A stretch of 5,985 nucleotides of DNA, taken from Azonexaceae bacterium. GTDB taxonomy: Bacteria > Pseudomonadota > Gammaproteobacteria > Burkholderiales > Rhodocyclaceae. Shown piece by piece: positions 1 through 5,318 of this stretch (positions are counted from its first letter, which is position 1; each line of letters begins with the position of its first letter). The notes below the pieces were generated by a model. That model saw only the letters and a list, made by a program, of their open reading frames with translations, made no database searches and was not told the origin of the DNA. A program made the translations under genes and the position numbers. The stretch covers positions 1-5,985 of the forward strand of contig SSTB01000033.1 of assembly GCA_009469665.1 (NCBI GenBank). Direction: 5' to 3'.

Positions 1-117
1 ATAGGCGGGAGGACCAGCATCCATTTGGGACGGGGCACGCCCGAAGAAGTTATCCAGGAGGTTCAAGATGAGAAACCCTTTCGAAGTGAGACGCGTAGCC
101 AGGAAGGAAGGCGTTGA
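1..117 (+). CDS. C-terminal end of an unidentified protein (partial)
   Basis: Frame 1 is open from the window edge to a TGA at 115-117, giving 38 codons that read as an ordinary soluble, charged C-terminus (IGGRTSIHLGRGTPEEVIQE near the left edge, ending SQEGRR). The other two plus frames are closed early, by a TAG at 2-4 and a TGA at 69-71. The start lies outside the window, so neither family nor length can be judged. It overlaps a second short plus-strand ORF (68-160) that has its own strong ribosome binding site. I do not recognise the product. The open frame is short enough to be chance in GC-rich DNA, hence the modest confidence. Confidence 0.4.
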   Translation: MGGRTSIHLGRGTPEEVIQEVQDEKPFRSETRSQEGRR

Positions 118-160
118 GAACACGAGACATGTTGGACTCCAGTGGGTGCCCCTCGTTTAG
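68..160 (+). CDS. Possible 30-residue small protein
   Basis: An ATG at 68-70 follows a consensus Shine-Dalgarno (AGGAGG, 57-62) with a five-base gap, and the frame runs 30 codons to TAG at 158-160. The peptide starts MRNPFEVRRVARKEG and is basic, with no membrane segment, no cysteines and no motif I know. It overlaps the end of the preceding frame in another register, so it could be translationally coupled to it. Its stop codon sits inside the hairpin at 148-184, which would place a terminator right at the end of the gene. It uses several AGA/AGG codons, which argues mildly against high expression. The alternative is that AGGAGG is a chance match inside the upstream gene. Confidence 0.3.
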   Translation: MRNPFEVRRVARKEGVENTRHVGLQWVPLV

Positions 161-190
161 CCCCTGTCGGGATCAAAGAGGGGCGATTTT
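148..190 (+). terminator. Nested hairpin with short U-run, probable terminator
   Basis: GCCCCTC (148-154) pairs perfectly with GAGGGGC (178-184). Inside the loop, CCC (162-164) pairs with GGG (169-171) around TGTC. A short T-run (GATTTT, 185-190) follows on the plus strand, making it a plausible but weak intrinsic terminator for the short reading frames to its left. On the minus strand the inner part reads CCCGACAGGG, the same GACA-loop core found in the leader hairpins at 4862-4892 and, as CCCGACAGGG, at 5276-5285. Confidence 0.5.
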
Positions 191-273
191 GGCCTACGTC
201 AACCATTTTGCATTGCCATGCCCGTAACCTAGCAGACCACATGAGGCCGTTTTGATTTTTTTCGCGTCTTCGA

Positions 274-786
274 ATGATCTACGGATTCCTTCACCAGATT
301 TGGGCCGAGCTCAACAGCATCTATGGGGCGACGATAGGTTCACAGTCGCTGGGCGTGTTCGCGCTGTTGGTAGCCCTGCACATCGTCCTCGCCATCGCAA
401 CGTTGGGGATGGGTAACCGTACGGTGTGCGACATCCTGCGGCCATTGCGAAGCATTTTCGCCCTTGGCGCGGAGTCCATGGCGGGCGGCGTTGTCGAGAT
501 CACTGTCGCCGTGCCACGGGCGGTCGTATATTGCTTTGGGTTGTACTTTCGCGCCTATTTTTTGGCAGCTCGGCTCCTCCTCTGGCTCTGGGTAGCGGCG
601 ATTGCGGCCCTCCTTGCGCCGTTGGTTTTGACCATTGGGTTGCTCCTGGTCCATGGGGTGCACGCACCCGAGTTCGAGGCCGAGTGGGTGGTGCTGTCCT
701 TTTGGCCTGCCCACGCCTTCTTTTACTGGCACTTTGACGGCCGGCGCATGGCAAACAACCTCTACAGGGCCTGGCATTGCCACTGA
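274..786 (+). CDS. Multi-span inner-membrane protein of unknown function
   Basis: This 170-residue protein is dominated by hydrophobic segments. Likely membrane spans are at about residues 27-46 (rich in V, A, L, I), 73-92, 100-128 (long enough for one long or two tight spans, with LLLWLWVAAIAALLAPLVLT) and 137-152 (aromatic: SFWPAHAFFYW). The short polar link after the first span carries arginines (NRTVCDILRPLR), and the C-terminus is short and basic with a terminal HCH. No enzymatic motif is visible and I cannot assign a family. The ATG at 274 is the first start after an in-frame TGA at 253-255; it has no recognisable Shine-Dalgarno, so an internal start (for example Met46) or a leaderless mRNA is possible. 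It converges on the HTH gene, with only 12 bp between the stop codons. Confidence 0.7.
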   Translation: MIYGFLHQIWAELNSIYGATIGSQSLGVFALLVALHIVLAIATLGMGNRTVCDILRPLRSIFALGAESMAGGVVEITVAVPRAVVYCFGLYFRAYFLAARLLLWLWVAAIAALLAPLVLTIGLLLVHGVHAPEFEAEWVVLSFWPAHAFFYWHFDGRRMANNLYRAWHCH

Positions 787-791
787 ATAGC

Positions 792-813
792 CGCCCCTTC
801 AGGCGTCCTTTTG
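792..813 (+). terminator. Weak terminator at the convergent junction
   Basis: CGCC (792-795) pairs with GGCG (802-805) around a six-base loop, followed on the plus strand by TCCTTTTG. The stem is only four base pairs and overlaps the 3' end of the minus-strand HTH gene. It is the only candidate terminator between the two convergent genes, and there is no T-tract in the minus-strand direction. Confidence 0.3.
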
Positions 814-1041
814 TGGATCCAGAATGTCGCCGGGACGACAGTCCAGCACCAGGGTGAGCGCGGCCAGGGTCCGGAGGCTGAGGCGGGCCGGAGGAGTGTC
901 CACGATCCTGGCCAGCCGTGCGTACTTGATCGCATCGGGCGCAATAGCCCTAATACGCCGGTGCAACTCGGTGATCGACTTGATATTCGCGGCATCCATG
1001 CGCTCGCGCAATCGCCATGCGACGGCGTCATCCAGAGTCAC
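799..1041 (-). CDS. Small XRE/Cro-type helix-turn-helix protein
   Basis: The 80-residue protein is almost entirely one small helical domain. Its C-terminal half, LSLRTLAALTLVLDCRPGDI (about residues 54-73), is the hallmark of Cro/C1-type HTH proteins, in which the fourth helix and the LxCxPGDIL ending are well conserved. The N-terminal half (AWRLRERMDAANIKSITELH) fits helices 1-2. These proteins bind DNA operators and usually act as small repressors or element regulators; which operator is not shown here. The start is a GTG at 1041-1039 that overlaps the dinG stop by four bases (GTGA), with an AGAGGTGA Shine-Dalgarno inside the end of dinG. The gene is therefore very probably translationally coupled to dinG, and may autoregulate the operon (inference). 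The region around the recognition helix is less typical than the C-terminus. Confidence 0.8.
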   Translation of the reverse strand: MTLDDAVAWRLRERMDAANIKSITELHRRIRAIAPDAIKYARLARIVDTPPARLSLRTLAALTLVLDCRPGDILDPQKDA

Positions 1042-3185
1042 AGGGTCACCTCTTTACCCATCGCTGTCACTCGGAACGGCGGCAAGCCGCGCAGAATTGC
1101 GCGGCCATAGCGAGATTCCCAGAGACGCGGGTCGGTTACAACAACCTGGCCGTAATCAGTCTCGGTTCGAATCAACCGGCCCACCGATTGCTCGAGCTTC
1201 CGGGCAGCGTCGGGAACCGAGACCTCCATGAAGGCGTTTCCACCACGTCGTTCGATCCACCCGCAGAGGGTACGCTGCACGGGACTGTCGGGCACCGCGA
1301 AGGGCAGCTTGGTGATCGTCACTTGGGTGCAGTAGGTCGATGGCAAATCGACGCCCTCAGTGAAGGATGCGAGGCCGAAGAGGGTGGAGGGCCGACCAGC
1401 GTCGATGGTGGCGCGATGGGTCGCGAGAATCGCGCTCTTTGGCTGCTCCCCCTGAATCAGGACCCGGGTACGGAGCTCCCGGGGAAGGCGGTTGGCCACA
1501 TCCTCCATTTGCCTACGACTGGTGAAGAGCACCAGCATGCCTTCCGGGCCCTGGGCTGCCATATCGGCAATGACGCGATCGGCCACAGCCGCTGTGTGGG
1601 CATCGTAGTGCTTCGGACTCGGCATCCGGGGGATCTCGATCCGGCCCTGCGCCACATAGTCGAATGGACTCGGGAGGTCCACGCAAGTCACGCCGTAGGA
1701 CGCCAGACCGGTCCGGCCAAGAAAATTGTCGAAGGTCCCCAGTGTGGTCAAGGTGGCGGAAGTCAGCACCACGCCGGCAGCCTTCTCCCAGAGCAGACTG
1801 CGAAGATAGCCATCGGCCATCACTGGCGATGCGTTGATCTGGAAATCCAGATCCCCATTTTTGAGCGGGCGAGTCTCGATCCACTTGGCCACCGGGGGAG
1901 CGCCATCATCGGGCTCCTCGAGGAAGAGCGCCCAGGTAGTACTGATATCCTCCATCCGCCCCCGTAAGAATCCGGTGTCGGCCAGCAGCGTCTCAATGAG
2001 CGCCTGTCGGGATCCGTCTGCGCCGATGAGGCCGTTGAGCGAGTCCTGGCACTCGGTCAATAGACCACACAGACTGTTCGTCAGCGCCCGAATGTTTCCG
2101 CCGATCTCAAAGAACTCCAGGGGCAGGCAGGAATCTTCGAATTCCAGTGTGGGCCGGGGGCAGGTCGGGCTGGGCTGGAGCTGCCCCAGGCTACTCAGAA
2201 AGCCAAACGCATCGCTGAGATAGTCACGAAGCCGTTCTGCTTCGTCGTGGATACGCTTGCAGGTGCTCAACTGGCCGTTGTCCAGGGCGTCCCGGAGACC
2301 GTCGGAGAGCTTGGCCAGCTTTTCGGCGGATCGGCGGTCGGCGCCGACGAGGTGACTCGACGCGAAACTGGACACGGCCTTCTCGGGGAGGCTATGAGCC
2401 TCGTCGATGACATAGAAGCACTCCTCGGGAGGGGGAAGTATCTTCCCGCCCCCCATCGCGAGATCGGCAAGGAGAAGGTCATGATTGACCACGATCACCG
2501 ATGCATCCCGCACCCGCCGGCGGGCGGCCATCTGCGCACAGGACTTGTAGGAAGGGCACCCGCGATTCAGGCAGCCGTGGCGATCGGTGGTCACGGATCG
2601 CCACACTTCGTCGGAGACGCCGTCTAGGGTATCGCGGTCGCCGTCCCAGCGTCCCTCAGCCAGGGCACGGACGATGCTGTCGATCTCGTGCCATTGCGAT
2701 GGCGAATCCCCGTCGTCGCGAGAGGGATCTGCTTGCCCAAACAAGTCGCGGGACTCGCCAGCGTCGGCCATCTGATTGAGGCGGTACTGGCAAACGTATC
2801 GGGTACGGCCCTTGGCGAGCTCGATCGGTACGTCAATGCCGGCGGCGCTGCTGAACAGCGGGAGATCACGGCTGGTCAATTGCTCTTGCAGCGCGATGGT
2901 AGACGAGGAGATGACCAGTTTCTTGCCCTTGCGCTGCGCCATGACCAGCCCGGCGAGACCGTACCCCAAGGACTTGCCCGTGCCGGTACCCCCTTGAATG
3001 ACAATGATGGCTTCGCCAGGCGCGGCCTTTGCCGACGTGGTACCGGGGTCGGGGGAGCGGGAGAGGGTACGCGCCACCTCCGCGATCATCACCCGCTGCG
3101 CCGGCCGCGATCGAAACCCAGGAATCGCCTGGGCAATCGCCGCCAGTTTGTCCCGGATTTCTTGCTTGGTCTCTTCGTTCAGCAT
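1038..3185 (-). CDS. dinG: ATP-dependent DNA helicase DinG (XPD-like, Fe-S, superfamily 2)
   Basis: DinG is a 5'-3' DNA helicase of the XPD family that unwinds forked DNA, D-loops and R-loops in the cytoplasm. The order of motifs matches the family: Walker A GGTGTGKS (65-72); four cysteines at 132, 205, 210 and 216 placed to ligate the 4Fe-4S cluster; DEAH (261-264); LTSATL (474-479); GVDLP (611-615); and motif VI QSVGRLIR (666-673). The length of 715 residues is close to the 716 of E. coli DinG, and the similarity runs to the ends (FxxRPAQRxMIAEVAxTL near the start, LPPFRVT at the end). A proline- and alanine-rich insert (about 43-58) precedes Walker A. The ATG at 3185 has only a weak Shine-Dalgarno (GAG). 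It lies fourth in a five-gene minus-strand run, coupled downstream to an HTH gene and unusually surrounded by orphan genes. No cas genes are present, so a type IV CRISPR role is not supported. Confidence 0.95.
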   Translation of the reverse strand: MLNEETKQEIRDKLAAIAQAIPGFRSRPAQRVMIAEVARTLSRSPDPGTTSAKAAPGEAIIVIQGGTGTGKSLGYGLAGLVMAQRKGKKLVISSSTIALQEQLTSRDLPLFSSAAGIDVPIELAKGRTRYVCQYRLNQMADAGESRDLFGQADPSRDDGDSPSQWHEIDSIVRALAEGRWDGDRDTLDGVSDEVWRSVTTDRHGCLNRGCPSYKSCAQMAARRRVRDASVIVVNHDLLLADLAMGGGKILPPPEECFYVIDEAHSLPEKAVSSFASSHLVGADRRSAEKLAKLSDGLRDALDNGQLSTCKRIHDEAERLRDYLSDAFGFLSSLGQLQPSPTCPRPTLEFEDSCLPLEFFEIGGNIRALTNSLCGLLTECQDSLNGLIGADGSRQALIETLLADTGFLRGRMEDISTTWALFLEEPDDGAPPVAKWIETRPLKNGDLDFQINASPVMADGYLRSLLWEKAAGVVLTSATLTTLGTFDNFLGRTGLASYGVTCVDLPSPFDYVAQGRIEIPRMPSPKHYDAHTAAVADRVIADMAAQGPEGMLVLFTSRRQMEDVANRLPRELRTRVLIQGEQPKSAILATHRATIDAGRPSTLFGLASFTEGVDLPSTYCTQVTITKLPFAVPDSPVQRTLCGWIERRGGNAFMEVSVPDAARKLEQSVGRLIRTETDYGQVVVTDPRLWESRYGRAILRGLPPFRVTAMGKEVTL

Positions 3186-3232
3186 GGTTTAGCTCAGAAT
3201 TGTTTCAGCCCGATCCCAGGCTACAGAACCGG

Positions 3233-3278
3233 GGGGGGCACTTCTGGAAAAGAGCGGCTATTCGGCAAAGTGCCCCCC
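3233..3278 (-). promoter_or_regulatory. 11-bp perfect inverted repeat upstream of dinG
   Basis: On the plus strand GGGGGGCACTT (3233-3243) is exactly complementary to AAGTGCCCCCC (3268-3278), with a 24-base loop. The right arm lies inside the last codons of orf90 and the left arm in the 72-bp gap before dinG, 48 bp from the dinG start. On the minus-strand transcript this forms a very stable hairpin that encloses the orf90 stop codon. No U-tract follows, so it is not a classical intrinsic terminator; mRNA processing, 3'-end protection or a pause site would fit better (inference). Confidence 0.6.
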
Positions 3279-3530
3279 GACGCCGATGGCATCCGGGTTC
3301 TCGATACAGTGCTCGAGGCGATCCAGGGTTTCGCGCCAACCATGGTGTGCCGTGGTGAGGCCGAGGGGCAGTGCGGCACACGGCTCGATCTCGATGAATT
3401 GGTCGTGGGTGATGCGATACACCAATTGGTACCGCCGTACTGCTTTGCGGAAAGCGGTGTAGTCGGGATTCGTCGCCGGGCGCCTGCGAACCGGAGAAAG
3501 CGCCTGGGACAGCAGCTTACGTAGAAGCAT
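3258..3530 (-). CDS. Unrecognised 90-residue protein (orf90)
   Basis: The ATG at 3530 gives 90 residues ending at TAG (3260-3258). The N-terminus is basic (LLRKLLSQALSPVRRRP). The middle contains YTAFRKAVRRYQLVYRITHD and an acidic EIEP. The C-terminal part has WRETLDRLEHCIENP, a probable helix, and ends GVGGHFAE. No membrane segment, signal peptide or known motif is visible. The frame is open upstream to the stop codon of the preceding gene (3593-3591), but there is no better start; the Shine-Dalgarno (CAGGGA) is weak. The 60-bp gap to orf80 and the same orientation put it in the run leading to dinG. I do not recognise the family. It looks like a real gene from its regular composition and position, but homologues would be needed to prove it. 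Confidence 0.6.
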   Translation of the reverse strand: MLLRKLLSQALSPVRRRPATNPDYTAFRKAVRRYQLVYRITHDQFIEIEPCAALPLGLTTAHHGWRETLDRLEHCIENPDAIGVGGHFAE

Positions 3531-3590
3531 CGGGTTTCCCTGGGTCAGCGTACGGTTGCGGACGCAGCGATTGCGCGCTGGGCATTTCGT

Positions 3591-3833
3591 TCAAAACGGG
3601 CGCTCGATTGGATTCGCTGTCCGGAGAAAGGCCGCCGACGGCACCCGGTAAATGAATGTGCCGTCCTCATACGGTGTCGTGACCGGCAGGGCCTGCTCAA
3701 CACCGGTGGCAAAGTCCAGAATGGGGCTGGAGGACTCGAAGACTCCGGAATTGAGGGCAGCGAAGACTGCGTTCTCGGCGGCGGCCGGGTCGTCGGTAGC
3801 ACACAGCACGAAGGCCTGGATCACGATAGCCAT
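3591..3833 (-). CDS. Unrecognised 80-residue protein (orf80)
   Basis: I take the ATG at 3833 as the start because it has an excellent Shine-Dalgarno (AAAGGAG, five bases upstream); longer readings into 4007 have no comparable site. The product begins MAIVIQAFVLCATDDPAAAE and reads as a compact mixed alpha/beta domain: a hydrophobic strand (AIVIQAFVLCA), a helix (DPAAAENAVFAALNSG), then SSPILDFATG and YEDGTFIYRVPSAAFL strands. There is no signal peptide despite the hydrophobic start, because the positively charged N-region is missing. Its first 13 bases overlap the end of orf146, which indicates coupled translation. No function can be assigned. Confidence 0.7.
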   Translation of the reverse strand: MAIVIQAFVLCATDDPAAAENAVFAALNSGVFESSSPILDFATGVEQALPVTTPYEDGTFIYRVPSAAFLRTANPIERPF

Positions 3834-4261
3834 GGAACTCCTTTGGGATGAGCGGGGGTCTGGACGGGGAAGGGACGCAACGTCTGGCGTGAATACGACC
3901 GACGCAGTCGTGCGCTTTCCTTGTGGGCGACAGCTGCGAGACGTGGAAACCGCCGTTCCAGTAGGCGCCACTCGGTAGCGAGTCGATCGAGATGCTGCTG
4001 AAAACAACTCTCGTCCGGTTCGGCGGCCAGCGAGTTCAGTTGAACGCGAAGGAGGCTTGCGGCACGGGCATGCGCCGCACGCTGGACACGTGCGAGCGAC
4101 GATTCCGGGCCATGGAGTCCGCGGAGCACAGAGGGAATTGGGACGCCAAGTCCGGCGACGACTTCACGGAAGGTCGAACTACGCCGGATATGCTCAAGTG
4201 CGACTCGGATCCGATTGTCCAGGGTGTAGAGCTCTTGATCGAGAAAGCCTGAGGTGCGCAT
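3821..4261 (-). CDS. Unrecognised 146-residue helical protein (orf146)
   Basis: This is the first gene of the minus-strand run. The protein is predicted by eye to be mostly helical and basic: LDQELYTLDNRIRVALEHIR (8-27), then VVAGLGVPIPSVLRGLHGPE, then long arginine- and leucine-rich helices (SLARVQRAAHARAASLLRVQ; HLDRLATEWRLLERRFPRLA). The C-terminal tail is proline-rich (PFPVQTPAHPKGVPWLS) and overlaps the orf80 ribosome binding site. No membrane segment or known motif is visible. The arginine-rich helical composition would suit a nucleic-acid-binding or partner protein, but that is a guess. The ATG at 4261 has only a weak upstream GAG, so the true start could differ. The promoter should lie in 4262-4440; I could not identify convincing -35/-10 boxes on this strand. 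Confidence 0.6.
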   Translation of the reverse strand: MRTSGFLDQELYTLDNRIRVALEHIRRSSTFREVVAGLGVPIPSVLRGLHGPESSLARVQRAAHARAASLLRVQLNSLAAEPDESCFQQHLDRLATEWRLLERRFPRLAAVAHKESARLRRSYSRQTLRPFPVQTPAHPKGVPWLS

Positions 4262-4397
4262 GTCTCGGGAGCTTAGAGATCCGGTCGGGGGCTTTCTAAA
4301 AAATCTCGTACGCCTCGTGGGTCGGTATGGCGTGGCTGGGCAGACAGGACCTGGGCAGGGGCGGGATGGCCTAGAAAATCACGCGACCGCACGCCAG

Positions 4398-4437
4398 ACC
4401 GGTGCCAAAACCGGTGCTTGCATTTGGACTAAAATGC
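4398..4437. repeat. Tandem ACCGGTGC repeats next to a small hairpin in the gene-poor divergent region
   Basis: From 4262 to about 4506 I see no convincing gene on either strand. This stretch separates the minus-strand operon from the plus-strand leader region and should hold promoters. It contains two exact ACCGGTGC copies (4398-4405 and 4410-4417), 12 bases apart and each with a palindromic ACCGGT core, followed by a 6-bp hairpin GCATTT/AAATGC (4420-4425/4432-4437). A TAAAAT at 4430-4435 could be a -10 box but has no matching -35. A second hairpin, GGGTG/CGCCC, lies near 4457-4472. The tandem palindromes are candidates for an operator, possibly for the HTH protein of this operon (inference). 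Confidence 0.4.
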
Positions 4438-4506
4438 GGATAGGATTGCCGCCAGAGGGTGGGGTACCGCCCAGCGCAGTTGTCTGTTCCGGTGCACTCT
4501 CACTGG

Positions 4507-4661
4507 CGTCTTACGGGTTGTCGATATCCAACCTGCTCTTTCGGATACGAAGCGAAAGCTTCCGTCTTCCGGACTCTGGTCTGCGGTTGTAGACCTTTCT
4601 CGGTCTGTCCTTGGCATGGATTAGCACAGACCTTCCGTCACTCTTCAGGTGATGGTTTTTT
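4507..4661 (+). ncRNA. Candidate structured RNA ending in a strong terminator
   Basis: Several stems are visible in order: CGGGTTG/CAACCTG (4514-4520/4529-4535); a hairpin GAAGC/GCTTC (4549-4553/4558-4562) with a GAAA loop, extended by a bulged C and closed by CGGA/TCCG (4542-4545/4568-4571); then alternating GGTCTG/AGACC segments; and finally the terminator at 4635-4661. No ORF with a ribosome binding site is present; the only ATG near the end is followed two codons later by TAG (4616-4624). It could be a small RNA or the diverged leader of a lost gene. The motif CTTACGG and the following TCGATATCC resemble the leaders at 5205 and 5912. The 5' end and promoter are not identified. Confidence 0.4.
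4635..4661 (+). terminator. Intrinsic terminator
   Basis: CCGTCAC (4635-4641) pairs with GTGATGG (4649-4655) over seven base pairs including one G-U, with a seven-base loop, directly followed by six T residues (4656-4661). This is a textbook Rho-independent terminator on the plus strand. No gene lies immediately upstream of it, so it must end either a non-coding transcript or an attenuated leader. Confidence 0.8.
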
Positions 4662-4674
4662 CGGCGCTTCTGCG

Positions 4675-4912
4675 TCGAATTCCCCGGTTCCCGGCTGGTC
4701 CTCGACCAGATTCGATTGATGTGCGGCTTTCGCGCGTCAAGAAGGTGTGTTCTGCACATGCCAAGAATGGAAATCCAAATCGACTCTGCAGAAGTTGATT
4801 GCCGCTGGATCAAGCGCGAATAGCCCCACGGGGTTATTCCGCTCCAGTGTTTACCCTCTCGGGACACCATCCCGACAGGGATCTCGGTGTCCTTCATTTC
4901 TTGGAGACACCG
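4675..4912 (+). promoter_or_regulatory. Structured leader A, ahead of the 62-residue membrane protein
   Basis: Stems in order: TCGAAT/ATTCGA (4675-4680/4710-4715) enclosing CTGGTC/GACCAG (4695-4700/4704-4709); GTGTG/CACAT (4745-4749/4755-4759); AATCGAC/GTTGATT (4778-4784/4794-4800); the linker CCGCT (4802-4806); an 8-bp AATAGCCC stem with CACG loop (4819-4838), extended by GCG/CGC (4816-4842) across a bulged C; and the last hairpin, GGACACC/GGTGTCC (4862-4868/4886-4892) stacked on ATCCC/GGGAT (4869-4873/4878-4882) with a GACA loop. TCGGTGTC (4884-4891) can instead pair with GACACCGA (4906-4913), which covers the Shine-Dalgarno edge and the first base of the start codon. The two pairings exclude each other. 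A 21-codon ORF (4758-4823) also lies inside. Confidence 0.6.
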
Positions 4913-5101
4913 ATGAAAGTTATGATGATCGTTTGGATTGCGGCGCTGAGCATCGCGTACGCAGTAGCAGGCAGGACCGTGGATCAGGCTCTGCTTGCCG
5001 GGAAGATTCTGCTTCTCGGGTTCGTTCTTGGGTATGTCGGGGGCAAAGTTGCAAGCGCCATCCGGTACCGGAACGCACGGCTCGCCAACCATCGTCCTTA
5101 A
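4913..5101 (+). CDS. 62-residue small membrane protein
   Basis: The ATG at 4913 is chosen over the upstream in-frame ATG (4799) because a GGAG Shine-Dalgarno (4903-4906) lies six bases before it and the leader hairpins end just upstream. The protein begins MKVMMIVWIAALSIAYAVAG, a first membrane segment (about 4-20) that could also serve as an uncleaved signal. A second hydrophobic stretch, ILLLGFVLGYVGGKVASAI (about 32-50), contains glycines spaced GxxxGxxxGG, suited to helix packing. The tail is basic (RYRNARLANHRP), which suggests it stays in the cytoplasm. No family is recognised. It is bracketed by leader A and an intrinsic terminator, so it is probably a single-gene unit. Confidence 0.75.
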   Translation: MKVMMIVWIAALSIAYAVAGRTVDQALLAGKILLLGFVLGYVGGKVASAIRYRNARLANHRP

Positions 5102-5114
5102 CTAGCAGTACCTG

Positions 5115-5145
5115 GACCCTTTCGGATTTTTCGAGGGGTCTTTTT
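5115..5145 (+). terminator. Intrinsic terminator after the 62-residue gene
   Basis: GACCCTTTCG (5115-5124) pairs with CGAGGGGTC (5132-5140) with one bulged T, around a seven-base T-rich loop, followed by TTTTT (5141-5145). It begins 13 bp after the stop codon. The phrase GGGGTCTTTT recurs in the terminator at 5828-5849, which suggests the two gene units arose by duplication. Confidence 0.85.
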
Positions 5146-5146
5146 C

Positions 5147-5318
5147 ATGTCGCCGCGTGGCGATATGGAAAAGAGCCTTCACCTGGCTGAGTTTCAGCCC
5201 GTCCCTTACGGCTACGGACGTGATCGAAGCCGCTTCCCGTCGCAATTCGCGACACTTTCCTGCCTGGGGCACCGCCCCGACAGGGTCATGGTGCCCTTTT
5301 CCCTTCGAAGGAGTCACC
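5147..5318 (+). promoter_or_regulatory. Structured leader B, ahead of the 155-residue exported protein
   Basis: Stems in order: ATGTCGCC/GGCGATAT (5147-5154/5159-5166, loop GCGT, one G-U); GGCTGA/TCAGCC (5185-5190/5194-5199); CGTCC/GGACG (5200-5204/5216-5220, 11-base loop); the linker CCGCT (5230-5234); GTCGC/GCGAC (5239-5243/5249-5253); and GGGCACC/GGTGCCC (5267-5273/5290-5296), with an inner CCC/GGG stem and GACA loop (5276-5285). CATGGTG (5287-5293) is exactly complementary to CACCATG (5315-5321), which includes the whole start codon, so the last hairpin competes with a start-blocking helix. The Shine-Dalgarno AAGGAG (5308-5313) also lies in a small palindrome, CCTTCGAAGG. A separate frame from ATG 5165 reads through the leader; see the findings. 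Confidence 0.65.
5195..5234 (+). repeat. Direct repeat, copy 1 (leader B)
   Basis: This stretch matches 5902-5942. There are 17 identical bases from CAGCCCGTCC onward (5195-5211), three changed bases (CTA versus ATT), then 14 identical bases (CGGACGTGATCGAA), a one-base length difference and CCGCT. It spans the CGTCC/GGACG hairpin and the linker. The changed bases fall in the hairpin loop. Confidence 0.85.

Noticed and set aside
50..130. 26-codon minus-strand ORF with upstream GGAG
   Set aside because: It is very short and antisense to two plus-strand frames. I keep it only as part of the discussion of the inverted GACA hairpin.
1164..1173. GGTTCGAATC, resembling a tRNA T-arm
   Set aside because: It lies inside the conserved dinG coding sequence and no acceptor stem, anticodon arm or D-arm fits around it.
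1017..1967. 316-codon plus-strand ORF
   Set aside because: It is antisense to dinG, whose helicase motifs make the minus strand clearly the coding one.
1038..3185. DinG of a type IV CRISPR system (Csf4)
   Set aside because: No csf or other cas gene and no repeat-spacer array is present, and the length and ends match the E. coli-type DinG.
4616..4624. Two-codon ORF (ATG GAT TAG) before the terminator
   Set aside because: There is no Shine-Dalgarno sequence, and so short an ORF is expected by chance.
4511..5092. 193-codon minus-strand ORF
   Set aside because: It runs antisense through the structured leaders, a terminator and the 62-residue gene, has no ribosome binding site of note, and its composition looks random.
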